Under the pieces are notes generated by a model, which saw only the letters and a list, made by a program, of their open reading frames with translations, made no database searches and was not told the DNA's origin. The position numbers were made by a program, and so were the translations under genes. Shown here in pieces: positions 44,396-53,581 of a stretch of 64,000 nucleotides of DNA. Origin of the DNA: Bradyrhizobium sp. AZCC 1693 (GTDB lineage: Bacteria > Pseudomonadota > Alphaproteobacteria > Rhizobiales > Xanthobacteraceae); assembly GCF_036924745.1 (NCBI RefSeq), contig NZ_JAZHSD010000001.1, positions 7,129,001-7,193,000 of the forward strand. Direction: 5' to 3'. Positions within the stretch are counted from its first letter, which is position 1. The number at the start of each line of letters is the position of its first letter.

Positions 44396-45628
44396 ATGGT
44401 TGACGCGCTGATCATCGACGCATGCAGGACGCCGCGGGGCATCGGCAAGGCCGGCAAGGGCGCCTTGTCTGGCATTCATCCGCAGCAGCTCGGCGCCACG
44501 GTTTTGCGCGCGCTGGCCGATCGCACCGGCATCAATACCGCCGATGTCGACGACATCATCTGGGGCACCAGCTCGCAACGCGGTCAGCAGAGCGGCGATC
44601 TCGGACGGATGTCGGCGCTCGATGCCGGCTATGACGTGCGCGCCAGCGCGGTGACGCTGGACCGCTTCTGCGGTTCCGGCATTACCAGCGTCAACATGGC
44701 GGCCAGTTCGATCATGTCGGGATCCGAGGATCTCGTGATCGCCGGGGGCACCGAGATGATGTCGATGGAAGGGCGTCGCGGTGAGGGGCCGTTCATGATG
44801 GACAATGGCAATCTTCGCCTGCGCGCCCGGCATCCGCAATCGCATCAGGGCGTCTGCGCCGACGCGGTGGCGACGCTTGAAGGCATCACGCGGCAGGACG
44901 TCGATGAACTCGGCCTCGAAAGCCAGAAGCGGGCAGCGGCCGCCATCAAGGGCGGACATTTCGACAAGAGCCTCGTGCCGGTCTACCGCGAAGACGGCAG
45001 TCTCGCACTCGATCGCGAAGAATATCCGCGACCGCAAACCACGCTCGAAGGGCTGGCCGGATTGAAACCCGCTTTCCCTGCGGTGGCGGATTATCCGCTC
45101 GACGACAAGGGCACGACCTACCGCAAACTTATCCTCGACAAATATCCGGACCTCGACATCAACTTTATGCATCACGCCGGTAATTCCTCCGGCGTCGTTG
45201 ACGGCTCGGCGGCCATCCTGCTGGCGTCACCGAGTTACGCAAAAGCCCATGGCCTGAAGCCGCGGGCCCGTGTCGTCGCGATGGCTAATATGGGGGACTC
45301 GCCAACCCTGATGCTGAACGCACCGGTGCCGGCTGCCCGCAAGGTGCTGGCCAAGGCGGGCCTGACGCTAGACGATATCGATCTGTTCGAGATCAACGAG
45401 GCGTTTGCGGTCGTCGCCGAAAAGTTCATCCGCGACCTCAAGCTCGACCGCGAGAAGGTCAACGTCAACGGCGGCTCGATCGCGCTCGGCCATCCCATCG
45501 GTGCAACCGGCTCGATCCTGATGGGTACGGTGCTCGACGAACTGGAGCGGCGCGATCTCAAGCGCGCGCTGGTAACGATGTGCGCCGCCGGCGGCATGGC
45601 GCCGGCCGTCATCATCGAGCGCGTGTGA
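44396..45628 (+). CDS. Acetyl-CoA acetyltransferase (thiolase)
   Basis: A 410-residue thiolase. The acyl-enzyme cysteine is in DRFCGSGITSVN (Cys92). The C-terminal histidine block NGGSIALGHPIGATGS and the second cysteine MCAAGGMAPA are in place, and INEAFAVVAEKF carries the conserved NEAF. ATG 44396 has GAGGAAAAC upstream; 23 upstream in-frame codons are not conserved. It closes the catabolic operon and would release acetyl-CoA (or propionyl-CoA) by thiolysis. Its stop lies 11 bases from the convergent sensor kinase gene. Confidence 0.93.
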   Translation: MVDALIIDACRTPRGIGKAGKGALSGIHPQQLGATVLRALADRTGINTADVDDIIWGTSSQRGQQSGDLGRMSALDAGYDVRASAVTLDRFCGSGITSVNMAASSIMSGSEDLVIAGGTEMMSMEGRRGEGPFMMDNGNLRLRARHPQSHQGVCADAVATLEGITRQDVDELGLESQKRAAAAIKGGHFDKSLVPVYREDGSLALDREEYPRPQTTLEGLAGLKPAFPAVADYPLDDKGTTYRKLILDKYPDLDINFMHHAGNSSGVVDGSAAILLASPSYAKAHGLKPRARVVAMANMGDSPTLMLNAPVPAARKVLAKAGLTLDDIDLFEINEAFAVVAEKFIRDLKLDREKVNVNGGSIALGHPIGATGSILMGTVLDELERRDLKRALVTMCAAGGMAPAVIIERV

Positions 45629-45639
45629 CGGTTCAGGCT

Positions 45640-47232
45640 TCAGGCAACCGGAAACTGCAACTCGAATGTCACGATTCCGTTGGACGGTAATAGCCGGATC
45701 GATCCGCTATGGCTCGTCATCACGGCCTGAACGATTGCGAGGCCCATTCCCGTGCCGCCAGTGTCGCGGCGCGTCGTGAAGAAGGCGTCGAAGATCTTTT
45801 CCCGATTTGCCTCGGAAATTGGATCTCCGTCGTTGCTGACCGTCAACCTGATGGCGGCATCTTCCTCGACCGCTTCGAGCCGCACGGTCTTTGCGTTGTG
45901 ACGGATGGCGTTGTCGGTCAGGTGTGACAACACGATCAGGGCTTTCTCGCTGGACATGCCGATCGAACGCTCCAGGCATCCGGTTGCCTCGATCGCGCGT
46001 GTCGGAAACCGGCTCTTCAATCCGCCGATCACCTGCGTCAGTTCGGTGTGTTCGTTCTGCGGCACGGTTTCGGCGCGCGCCAGTTCGCGCAACCGCTGGG
46101 TCATGGCTTCCAGGCGTCCGGTATCGCCCAGGATGTTCGATATGAAATTCTTCTGCTCCATCCGGGTAAGATTGTCGGATTTGCTTTGCAGCGAATCCAG
46201 CAGCAATTCAGCGGCGCCCTTGATCGATGTTAGCGGTGACTTCAGTTCATGGGTGAGGTGCGCCGAAAACGTCGCGATGTAGTCCGACCGCCGCGCCAAT
46301 TGCTCGGCCATGTCGAGGAAGCTGTGTGACAACTGGGCAAACTCGCGCGTGCCGTAATGGGCGAGAGGCTGGAATGCGTCGCGATCGCCGCGGCTGATGC
46401 GCGCGGCGCGATCGACCAGCTCGCGCATCGGGCGGGTGATAGTGCGGGAGAAAACCAGGCCGATGATAACGGTCGCCAGAATGACCGTAAGTCCCGCCAG
46501 AATGAACTTGCGGCGCTCCTGATAGAGATGGTCGAAGATGTTGCTCGGCGTTCTCGAGGTGTAGATGACGCCGGCCACGCGGTTGCTGACGACCACCGGC
46601 ATCGCCGAGAACACGTGGACGCCGACGCCGCGGCTGATCGAGTAGATCGGCGGCGGGGGCTTGTCGGGCTTGCGAATTCGCAAGACCGCCCGATATTGTC
46701 CCCGCAGCGCCGTGGCCACCTCCTCGATATGGGAGAGCGACTGGCCGACCTCGTCGCGTCCGGCGATCACGACGCCGTGGGGATCGAGGATGCGGAATCC
46801 GGCCAGCGTGACCTTCTGCGTTTCCAGGATGATCGGCATCAGCCTGGTACCGATCTCGACATAGGCAGGCGAGGCAGGCGCGTTCGCGGGAACGGCGTTC
46901 GGCCGCCGCCGGAGCAGATCGCCGCCGGCGGCAAGATCGAGCGCGGGCCGGATCGGCGTCAGCTGGTCTTCGCGATCGGGGCGCGCCTCGGGTGGAATTT
47001 CGGCGCCGAGGGTAATTCCGCCTCCGAGGCGGGCTTCCACGTCCCGCGCGTAAACTGCGGCCAGCACCCGGCTCTGTGCGATCAGCTCCGCCTGGGTCTG
47101 GTGAATGAGCTGGTTGTCGTAGAGGCGAAAGAAGAACAGTCCGACCAGTGGCAGTGTCGCCGCAGCGGCAAGCGCGGTGAAAATGACCAGCCCCACGGAT
47201 GGCCGCCATTTTTCGCCCGGGCGTCGTATCAT
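45640..47232 (-). CDS. Sensor histidine kinase (two-component system)
   Basis: A 530-residue inner-membrane kinase. One helix at about residues 15-37 and another near 240 enclose a periplasmic sensor region of about 200 residues with IPPEARPDREDQLTPIRPALDL and a dCACHE/CHASE-like IYSISRGVGVHVFSAMPVVV. A HAMP segment follows (FSRTITRPMRELVDRAARISRGDRDAF). The phospho-acceptor motif is THELKSPLTSIKGAAELLL, the N box HLTDNAIRHN, and the G boxes KIFDAFFTTRRDTGGTGMGLAIV. ATG 47232 overlaps the response-regulator stop (ATGA); an ATG five codons upstream is the alternative. It resembles the CreC group. Confidence 0.9.
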   Translation of the reverse strand: MIRRPGEKWRPSVGLVIFTALAAAATLPLVGLFFFRLYDNQLIHQTQAELIAQSRVLAAVYARDVEARLGGGITLGAEIPPEARPDREDQLTPIRPALDLAAGGDLLRRRPNAVPANAPASPAYVEIGTRLMPIILETQKVTLAGFRILDPHGVVIAGRDEVGQSLSHIEEVATALRGQYRAVLRIRKPDKPPPPIYSISRGVGVHVFSAMPVVVSNRVAGVIYTSRTPSNIFDHLYQERRKFILAGLTVILATVIIGLVFSRTITRPMRELVDRAARISRGDRDAFQPLAHYGTREFAQLSHSFLDMAEQLARRSDYIATFSAHLTHELKSPLTSIKGAAELLLDSLQSKSDNLTRMEQKNFISNILGDTGRLEAMTQRLRELARAETVPQNEHTELTQVIGGLKSRFPTRAIEATGCLERSIGMSSEKALIVLSHLTDNAIRHNAKTVRLEAVEEDAAIRLTVSNDGDPISEANREKIFDAFFTTRRDTGGTGMGLAIVQAVMTSHSGSIRLLPSNGIVTFELQFPVA

Positions 47233-47933
47233 GCCAGCGGCTCGCATCGGCCGAGCTTGAAGCCGACGCCGTGAATGGTTTCAATGACATTGTCGCAGTT
47301 CACGGCAGATAGTTTGGCGCGGATATTGCGGATGTGGCTGTCGATGGTGCGGTCCGACACCTGGATGTTGAGTTGATAGGCGGCGCTCATGATCTGCTCG
47401 CGGCTGAAGACGAGCGTCGGCCGTGTCAGAAATGCCCTGAGGATTCCGAACTCGATGGCCGTGAGCCGAAGCGGGGCTCCCGCAAACTCGGCGAGATGCT
47501 GTTCGGGGTCGACGGAAAGCCTGCCTTGCGACAGCGCAGCCATGGCCGCCTTCGCATCCTGCCCGCGCGAAGCCATGCGACGCAGGATGACGTTCACCCT
47601 TGCCACGAGTTCGCGCGGGCTGAAGGGTTTTGTGACATAGTCGTCGCCGCCGATCTCCAGGCCCAGTACACGATCGATCTCGTCGTCACGGGCGGAGAGA
47701 AACAGGATCGGAATGTCCGAGGACTTTCTGATTTCGCGGCACACATCCAGGCCGTCGAATTCCGGCATGCCGATATCCAGAATGATCAGATCCGGCCTGT
47801 CGGCGGCGAAGCGGGTCAACGCTTCCTTGCCGTCGCGCGCCTCGAAGACAGTCATTCCGGCCTTCTTGAGTGCAACACGGATGACCTCGCGGATGTGCAG
47901 GTCGTCGTCAACGATGAGAATGCGGTGCGTCAA
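47229..47933 (-). CDS. OmpR/PhoB-family response regulator
   Basis: A 234-residue regulator. The receiver domain is 1-120 with the acidic pocket VDDD, phospho-acceptor Asp53 (LIILDIGMP), switch Thr/Ser (FLSARDD) and Lys (YVTKPFSP). A winged-helix DNA-binding domain of OmpR type follows (LTAIEFGILRAFLTRPTLVFSREQIM, DRTIDSHIRNIRAKL). Encoded between DUF4173 and the kinase in a tight operon (21 bases and a 4-base overlap). The target promoters are unknown. Confidence 0.92.
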   Translation of the reverse strand: MTHRILIVDDDLHIREVIRVALKKAGMTVFEARDGKEALTRFAADRPDLIILDIGMPEFDGLDVCREIRKSSDIPILFLSARDDEIDRVLGLEIGGDDYVTKPFSPRELVARVNVILRRMASRGQDAKAAMAALSQGRLSVDPEQHLAEFAGAPLRLTAIEFGILRAFLTRPTLVFSREQIMSAAYQLNIQVSDRTIDSHIRNIRAKLSAVNCDNVIETIHGVGFKLGRCEPLA

Positions 47934-47954
47934 AGGTCTCTCCGGGAAGTCGTA

Positions 47955-49445
47955 CTAACCTGTAGTCGAATTCTTTGGTAGGGCGTCCAGGCTGCGCTGG
48001 AGCCGCCAGCTCCGGAAGCCCCAGCTGCGCCAGGACGCAATCTCTCCCCGTTGCTGTTCTACAAGGCAACCACGGCGGGAAACAAGAGCGGGATCGAACC
48101 CGCGAAGGGCAATGGCCCGGTCGATGGCCGGCAATGCCTGTGGCCCGAGGGAAAACAGATAGTTCATGTCGATCCATACGCCCGTGCCGGCGGCTTCGCG
48201 GCTATGGCTGACATTGTAGTCGGCGACGATGGCGGCGAAATTGACCAGCGAGCAGACGTAGAGCGTTGCCGTCAGGGTGATGAGGTTGGCGCGGATCAGC
48301 CAGTCGTTCGAGCGGTTGAGAGCGATGCGGGCGACGATGAGCACGAGTCCAAACGCGACCAGCACCATCCAGATGAAAGCCGCGACGCGCCACCAGGTCA
48401 GCAGATAGATTTGAACATAGAGATCGAGGCGGAGGATCGATGACAGCACCAGCAGGACATTTTGCGCCACCCATAAAAAGACCAGCGGCCGGATCACCCT
48501 TGATTGCTCGGCTGGCCCACCGGGCCTCATGGCGGCCAGAACGAAGCCCGCCGCCAATAGCGCCGTGACAATGAGGGAATAGGCGCCGCGATGCGCATAC
48601 GAAGCGTAACTGATATCGGCGGGCAGGGTCGCATTGCCCCAGAGATAGGCCACGTCGAGAACGGATTGAACGGCGAACAGCAAATTGAACAGGATCAGCG
48701 AACGCAGGATCGTCGCAACACCGAAGAAGTCGTTTCGGCCCGATGGCATTCCCTGCGCCAGTGCCGCCGCTTCGGTTAAACCTGCTGGCATTTCCCGCTT
48801 GCCGCTCCACCGGACGTGGATGAAGGGCCATACGATCGACAGCGCCACGGTCCAAAACAGTACGCGTCCGAGGCTCACGTAGGAAGCGGTGTTGCCCGGG
48901 TTCAGCAGACTGATCCACATTTCGAGCAATGGATTGGCCGATACCAGCAGAAACACGAAGATGCCGCTGAGAACGATGGGAATGAACCACACGGCAAACC
49001 CGGTCCTCAGTGCCGGCAGATTGCATGCAGCGACGGCTTCGCGGAAAAATCTGAACGGGCCGACCAGATAAAGATCGCATAACGCCGCGGCTCGCTCGCC
49101 GAGACGAGGCCGATCGCGATTGGTTGTCAGCAGCAGGCCTGCGCCGGGCGCCAGCACCATGAAGGTCAGCGACGCGACGTTGAATTCCTCGATTGCGGGG
49201 ACGAGTGCTCCCAGCAGGAGAGCGCCCGCCGGCAGCACCTGCTTTCGGTTCAAGGTTGCGAGGTTGGCGAGCAGCGAGCCGCAGGCTATGGCGACCGCAA
49301 AGATGGCGGCCGATATTCCGATGACGTGTCCGTAGAACAACCCGTCGGCCAGCGCCGCCAGCGCGAGAACAATTGCTGCTTTGACGGGAAAGGTGCCTTG
49401 CTGAACGGAGCCGGCATTGAACGCCGGCGCAGTGAAATCGGCCAT
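47955..49445 (-). CDS. DUF4173 multi-pass membrane protein
   Basis: A 496-residue integral membrane protein with about 12 hydrophobic helices, for example AAIVLALAALADGLFYGHVIG, LRTGFAVWFIPIVLSGIFVFLLV and ILFNLLFAVQSVLDVAYLWG. The sequence FNLLFAVQSVLDVAYLWGNATLPADISYASYAHRGAYSLIVTALLAAGFVL is the DUF4173 core. ATG 49445 precedes MADFTAP; an upstream in-frame region has no homology. Function unknown. It stands first in the operon with the response regulator and kinase, so it may be part of the signal-sensing machinery or its output. Confidence 0.82.
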   Translation of the reverse strand: MADFTAPAFNAGSVQQGTFPVKAAIVLALAALADGLFYGHVIGISAAIFAVAIACGSLLANLATLNRKQVLPAGALLLGALVPAIEEFNVASLTFMVLAPGAGLLLTTNRDRPRLGERAAALCDLYLVGPFRFFREAVAACNLPALRTGFAVWFIPIVLSGIFVFLLVSANPLLEMWISLLNPGNTASYVSLGRVLFWTVALSIVWPFIHVRWSGKREMPAGLTEAAALAQGMPSGRNDFFGVATILRSLILFNLLFAVQSVLDVAYLWGNATLPADISYASYAHRGAYSLIVTALLAAGFVLAAMRPGGPAEQSRVIRPLVFLWVAQNVLLVLSSILRLDLYVQIYLLTWWRVAAFIWMVLVAFGLVLIVARIALNRSNDWLIRANLITLTATLYVCSLVNFAAIVADYNVSHSREAAGTGVWIDMNYLFSLGPQALPAIDRAIALRGFDPALVSRRGCLVEQQRGEIASWRSWGFRSWRLQRSLDALPKNSTTG

Positions 49446-49734
49446 TCTTGCGCTACCTGTCTGAAGAGGAAAACTGCAAACCAGCTTCGTGGTGGGAGGC
49501 TGGCATAGCCACCAACCGTCGTTAGCTAGTCGTGTGGGAACAGGCATTCGATGATCGCCCCTGATTTGCAGGCCGAACTATCCGACGCCGTCGTGCAGTT
49601 GCTTGGAGCACCCTCAGCAAGAGTTCAGGATTCTTATGCAGTTTCCGTGCAGACGCGCTTATGCGCTCGCGCATGCCGGGCAAGTTTGATACGGGCAATC
49701 GTCTCGTCCCGTCTCCGCAAGCCCCATCTGCTCC

Positions 49735-51036
49735 ATGCAACTCCTCAAGCGTATCGGCATCATCCTCGTCTGGCTCGCCGGACCAGTCTTCATTTTCGCA
49801 GCCGTCAACAAGAACGACCCCTATCTGATTTCGCTGCGGGGGCCGGGAAACATTGTTCTAGCGGCAGCGAGCGTCATCACCGTCGTCCTCCTCATCCACC
49901 GCGGCTATTGGAGGCGGGGCATCGCCGGACGGTTGCTCATTCTGTTGTGGTGCCTGCCATCGCCGGCGATGCTTGGGGCGCATGCTTCGTTTGAATGGCG
50001 CAAGCGGAACGTCTTGCAAACCGATGCCGCACAGGCGCGAAGCCTTGGGCGACACTTCATCGTGGGGTACTCGTCATTCCCGGAGGTCGCCGTTCTGGCG
50101 GAGAAGGGCCTGATCTCCGGCGTCTATATCACCAGGCACAACGTCGTGGGATCGTCGGCGGCGCGTCTGAAGGAAGAGATCTCGGCGCTGCAGGAAAAGC
50201 GGCGAGCGGCCGGCCTGCCGCCCCTGATCGTCGCCGCCGACCAGGAAGGCGGCATCGTATCGCATCTGGCGCCGCCCTTGACCAAGTTGCCGGCGCTATC
50301 GACCCTTGCAGGCCTTGCTCCGGACGTCCGCGCCGAGAAGGCGGAGGCGTTCGGGCGTACGCACGGGCAAGAGCTGGCGGCGCTTGGCGTCAACCTGAAC
50401 CTTGCGCCGGTGCTGGACTTGCGCCCCGAGATGAAGCGCAACCGGCTCGATTTCAATACGCTGATCCGCTACCGCGCGATTTCCGATGATCCGGCTGTCG
50501 TCGCCGATATCGCGCGGGCCTACGTCAACGGGCTGGAAGCGTCAGGCGTCGGCGCGACGGTTAAGCATTTTCCAGGGCTCGGACGCGTGCGAACCGATAC
50601 CCATCATTTCAGCGCCGAGCTGGATACGCCACTGGACGAACTCGAAGCGTCGGACTGGATTCCCTTCAGGAAGGTGCTCGCGAATTCGAAAGCCCAACTG
50701 ATGATCGGGCATGTGACGCTGGCCTCAGTTGATCCGGACCGTGCGGCGTCGCATTCCAAACGGGTCGTCGACGGCATCGTTCGCAAGAAATGGAATTATC
50801 AAGGCGTCGTCATGACCGACGACCTCGTGATGGGGGCGATCTATCAACGCAATGTCTGTACGGCGGTGGTCGAGGCGCTCAATGCCGGTGTCGATCTGCT
50901 GCTGGTTGCCTTCGACGGGGCGCAGTTCTATCGCATCTTTAGCTGCGCCGTGGTTGCGTCGGCCGAGGGAAAGCTCGACGCCGCGATGTTGGGCGACAGT
51001 GAGATGCGGCTGAAAGGGGCTTTCCCCCTGGATTGA
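49735..51036 (+). CDS. Glycoside hydrolase family 3 protein (NagZ/beta-glucosidase-like) with membrane anchor
   Basis: A 433-residue protein. Two or three N-terminal hydrophobic helices (RIGIILVWLAGPVFIFAAV, GNIVLAAASVITVVLLI, LLILLWCLPSPAMLGA) are followed by a GH3 TIM barrel. It contains IVAADQEGGIVSHL, the ATVKHFPGLGRVRTDTHH motif with the K-H pair, and GVVMTDDLVMGAI whose aspartate is the expected nucleophile. This resembles beta-N-acetylhexosaminidase NagZ in its barrel, yet membrane anchoring is unusual for NagZ, which is cytosolic. The catalytic side is probably periplasmic. It starts far from the divergent DUF4173 gene (289 bases). Substrate unknown. Confidence 0.85.
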   Translation: MQLLKRIGIILVWLAGPVFIFAAVNKNDPYLISLRGPGNIVLAAASVITVVLLIHRGYWRRGIAGRLLILLWCLPSPAMLGAHASFEWRKRNVLQTDAAQARSLGRHFIVGYSSFPEVAVLAEKGLISGVYITRHNVVGSSAARLKEEISALQEKRRAAGLPPLIVAADQEGGIVSHLAPPLTKLPALSTLAGLAPDVRAEKAEAFGRTHGQELAALGVNLNLAPVLDLRPEMKRNRLDFNTLIRYRAISDDPAVVADIARAYVNGLEASGVGATVKHFPGLGRVRTDTHHFSAELDTPLDELEASDWIPFRKVLANSKAQLMIGHVTLASVDPDRAASHSKRVVDGIVRKKWNYQGVVMTDDLVMGAIYQRNVCTAVVEALNAGVDLLLVAFDGAQFYRIFSCAVVASAEGKLDAAMLGDSEMRLKGAFPLD

Positions 51037-51073
51037 GGGGGCGATACGGGGCGCGGGGAAAAACCGGCGCGAA

Positions 51074-52264
51074 TTATTTGGCGAACCGGCCTTCCTCCGG
51101 TAGCCCTGTCATTGCCTGGGTCCGGAATGCGGGCTTGTGATCTTGCCGTTTGGACCACGACACATAGTAGGCCACGCCCGTCATGATCAAAATCCCGGCA
51201 AAGCTGACCAGTACATGCATGGCGAGCGAATCCGGGCCCGTGATCAGGACAAGGTGTCCGGCAAACGAAAGAAACACCCCGGCGCAAAACACCGCCAGCC
51301 ACTCCTGGCCGCATTTGATGGCCGGCTGCAACATCTGCCAGCGAAATCCGGACCAGTCGCGCGGCACCATGTAGGCAAACAGAAAAGCCAGGGCGAGAAA
51401 GTGAACCACCCTGTGAGGGGCAAGGTTTCCCTTGTCGTTGGGAAGAAAGGCGTCACGCAGGAGATCCGGGACGATGCCGCCGGCCTGGGGAAACTTCCCT
51501 GCCACCGTCACTGCCAGCGCGAAGAGCAGGTACAGCCATGCTGCGACGCGCAGGACCAGAAGCTCCTGAAGCGTACGCAGGGTGCGCATTTGATTCATAC
51601 CGCTCAATGCCAGCCAGCCGCCGAGCACAAACAGGAGTTGCCAGCAGAACGGGTTGAGATGCCACCGTCCATCCGGAAACGAAGACAGGTTCCAGTCGAA
51701 CTGACGGGCAGCGAAATAGAGACCGACCGACCCCGCCATGGTGACATTCGGCCGGCGCACCATGCCGAACAAAACGAACGGGAAGATCGCCATCAGCACG
51801 ATGAATAGTTGCAGCACTTCGAGGTTGAGCGGCTTGGCTTGCAGCAACAGCCCGTGAATCAGCGTCCGGATCGTATGGTCGACGATCCCCGTGACGTTGA
51901 AGTCGCCAATGAGCTCGGATGCACGCGACCTGCGCGCGACATATCCGATCAGATCGATATAGATCACGAATAGGACGATATAGGCCGCGTAAAGCTGCCA
52001 CAGCCGCTTGAAGATGCGGGTTGCCGTCACGACGAAGCCCCGCTCCAGCATCATCCTTCCATAGAGGATCGCGGCGGTATAGCCGCCGACGAACACGAAC
52101 AGGTCGGTGGCGCCGCTGAATCCGAAATTGCGCATGGTCAGCAGGCTGACCGCGTTGTGCGGGACGTGATCCAGAAAGAGAAACCAGGCCGCGATGCCGA
52201 GCAGGAGACAGAGTCGGAGATCGCCGTCGCGCGCAGCGAGCTCAGCCTTCATTGACGGATACAT
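51074..52264 (-). CDS. OpgC family acyltransferase-type membrane protein
   Basis: A 396-residue protein with ten or so transmembrane helices. It matches OpgC, which succinylates or otherwise substitutes periplasmic glucans: AWFLFLDHVPHNAVSLLTMRNFGFSGATDLFVFVGGYTAAILYGRMM is the signature N-terminus, and SSFPDGRWHLNPFCWQLLFVLGGW follows in the middle. The start at ATG 52264 and an ATG four codons later are both possible. It converges on the GH3 gene with 37 bases between stops. In rhizobia such proteins modify cyclic beta-glucans. Confidence 0.87.
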   Translation of the reverse strand: MYPSMKAELAARDGDLRLCLLLGIAAWFLFLDHVPHNAVSLLTMRNFGFSGATDLFVFVGGYTAAILYGRMMLERGFVVTATRIFKRLWQLYAAYIVLFVIYIDLIGYVARRSRASELIGDFNVTGIVDHTIRTLIHGLLLQAKPLNLEVLQLFIVLMAIFPFVLFGMVRRPNVTMAGSVGLYFAARQFDWNLSSFPDGRWHLNPFCWQLLFVLGGWLALSGMNQMRTLRTLQELLVLRVAAWLYLLFALAVTVAGKFPQAGGIVPDLLRDAFLPNDKGNLAPHRVVHFLALAFLFAYMVPRDWSGFRWQMLQPAIKCGQEWLAVFCAGVFLSFAGHLVLITGPDSLAMHVLVSFAGILIMTGVAYYVSWSKRQDHKPAFRTQAMTGLPEEGRFAK

Positions 52265-52435
52265 TGTGGGTTAAGAACTTTGCACGTCGGAGGAATCGAA
52301 TCGCGAGTCTAGCGCGACTGTCCGCTCAGCCGGAATAGACTTTACGTGAAGAATAATTAAGCAAGTTGTCGGCGATTCAAGTCTGCCCAACAATCACAAT
52401 GTTTTGAGGGAATAGCGCGGCGCGGTCGAACATGG

Positions 52436-52708
52436 TCACGCCCGCTCGTGTTTGCGCAAGTCGCGGATGTGATCGAACTGGCTGGCTTGCAGGTCGGCGC
52501 CCGCCGCGCCGATCTCGGGCAGGGCCTCGTTGAGAATCTCGGCGGTAATATCCTCGACCGAGCAATCTGCGATCTCATGGATGAAGCTGATATTGCTGTA
52601 TTCACCCGACGCGATGCGGGAGATGACCTCGCGCCTTGTGATTTCCGGGTCGACGATGGCCTCGCGACCGCGGCGGCCGTAGTCGATCATCACGACGAAA
52701 TACTGCAT
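52436..52708 (-). CDS. Hypothetical protein, 90 aa, under S24-repressor-type operators
   Basis: A small acidic cytosolic protein (MQYFVVMIDYGRRGREAIVDPEITRREVISRIASGEYSNISFIHEI...). No domain recognised. AGGTCAG lies before ATG 52708. Its promoter region contains two copies of the 19-bp dyad found also upstream of the adjacent S24 repressor gene, so it is likely co-regulated with that gene. It could be a small regulatory or phage-derived protein. Confidence 0.7.
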   Translation of the reverse strand: MQYFVVMIDYGRRGREAIVDPEITRREVISRIASGEYSNISFIHEIADCSVEDITAEILNEALPEIGAAGADLQASQFDHIRDLRKHERA

Positions 52709-52756
52709 GCTGGCGATCTGACCTCATCCCGTGCGCCGGAATCGACGATAGGCAGT

Positions 52757-52775
52757 ATTTCTGAAAATCGGAAAA
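52757..52775. promoter_or_regulatory. 19-bp dyad operator, copy A
   Basis: ATTTCTGAAAATCGGAAAA matches ATTTCnGAnnnTCnGAAAT at all but the last position. It lies about 50 bases upstream of the 90-aa hypothetical gene. Confidence 0.7.
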
Positions 52776-52786
52776 TAGTCAAGTAA

Positions 52787-52805
52787 AATTCGGAAAAACA
52801 GAAAT
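52787..52805. promoter_or_regulatory. 19-bp dyad operator, copy B
   Basis: AATTCGGAAAAACAGAAAT matches the same dyad at all but two fixed positions, 30 bases from copy A, measured start to start. Confidence 0.65.
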
Positions 52806-52876
52806 CGTACCGCGGCGGATAGTGCAATCGCGGGCATCGACAGAATCGGTTGATTCGAGAAAAGCGACGGCGATTG

Positions 52877-53515
52877 CTATTTATCCGGCGTGCGGCCGCC
52901 CGTACCCCTCGTCGCCTTGCGTGTCCGGGCCGCCGCCTTGTTACGCAATCGCTCAATCTGGCCCCTGGGCAGGGTGACGCAGATCTCGCCGATCCATTCC
53001 AGCTTTACGCCGGTGATCGGCTTGGCATTGAAGCTCGTGAGATTGACCGAGGTCGAAGATTTTCCTCGCTCGATCGTCTTCAGATAACGCTCGCCGGTCT
53101 TCAGGCGAACGGCGGCTTCCTCGCCGTAGAAACTCGACAGCGGATGGCGTTGCTCACGGTAGACGACAATAATATCGCCATTTTCGTACTTGGGCAGCAT
53201 GGAATCGCCGGAGACCTCGAAGGCGATGGTCTCTTCGGCGATCGGGAAGGGCAGTTCGACCTCGCCAAGGCCTTCCGGCGGCACCTGCTCGTGCTCCGGC
53301 TCGATCGAGGCGCCGGCGCCGACGCGGCCCATGATCGGCACCGAGTTCAGTTCGAGATACTCCATGATCGGCGCGATTTCGGACGCCTTGATCAGGCGTA
53401 TCCCGGACAGGATCTCGGAAACCGCGCCAGGGCGGACGCCCATCGCGGTGGCCAATCCACCCTTGGTCTTGCCCGGCTTCTCCAGGCCCCGTTCGATCAA
53501 CCTGATGTCCAGCAT
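52877..53515 (-). CDS. S24 family (LexA/CI-like) repressor
   Basis: A 212-residue protein. The N-terminal helix-turn-helix is LEKPGKTKGGLATAMGVRPGAVSEILSGIRLIKASEIAPIMEYL. A peptidase S24/LexA-like domain follows: GRVGAGASIEPEHEQVP near the linker, then FEVSGDSMLPKYENGDIIVVYRE with the nucleophile serine in SGDSM and a later lysine in AVRLKTGERYLKTIE, which fit the Ser-Lys dyad. The C-terminus is lysine/arginine rich. It starts with ATG 53515 (MLDIRLIERGL). It is probably autorepressed through the two dyads upstream and may respond to DNA damage, as CI/LexA proteins do. Confidence 0.87.
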   Translation of the reverse strand: MLDIRLIERGLEKPGKTKGGLATAMGVRPGAVSEILSGIRLIKASEIAPIMEYLELNSVPIMGRVGAGASIEPEHEQVPPEGLGEVELPFPIAEETIAFEVSGDSMLPKYENGDIIVVYREQRHPLSSFYGEEAAVRLKTGERYLKTIERGKSSTSVNLTSFNAKPITGVKLEWIGEICVTLPRGQIERLRNKAAARTRKATRGTGGRTPDK

Positions 53516-53548
53516 GGTCAGACCTTTTCGAATTTCAGAAACGATAGC

Positions 53549-53567
53549 AGTTCCGATTATCCGAAAT
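53549..53567. promoter_or_regulatory. 19-bp dyad operator, copy C
   Basis: AGTTCCGATTATCCGAAAT matches ATTTCnGAnnnTCnGAAAT with one mismatch. It lies 34 bases upstream of the S24 repressor start. A further half-site (ATTTCAGAAA) sits closer to that start. Confidence 0.7.
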
Positions 53568-53581
53568 CAAGCTTGACTTTT

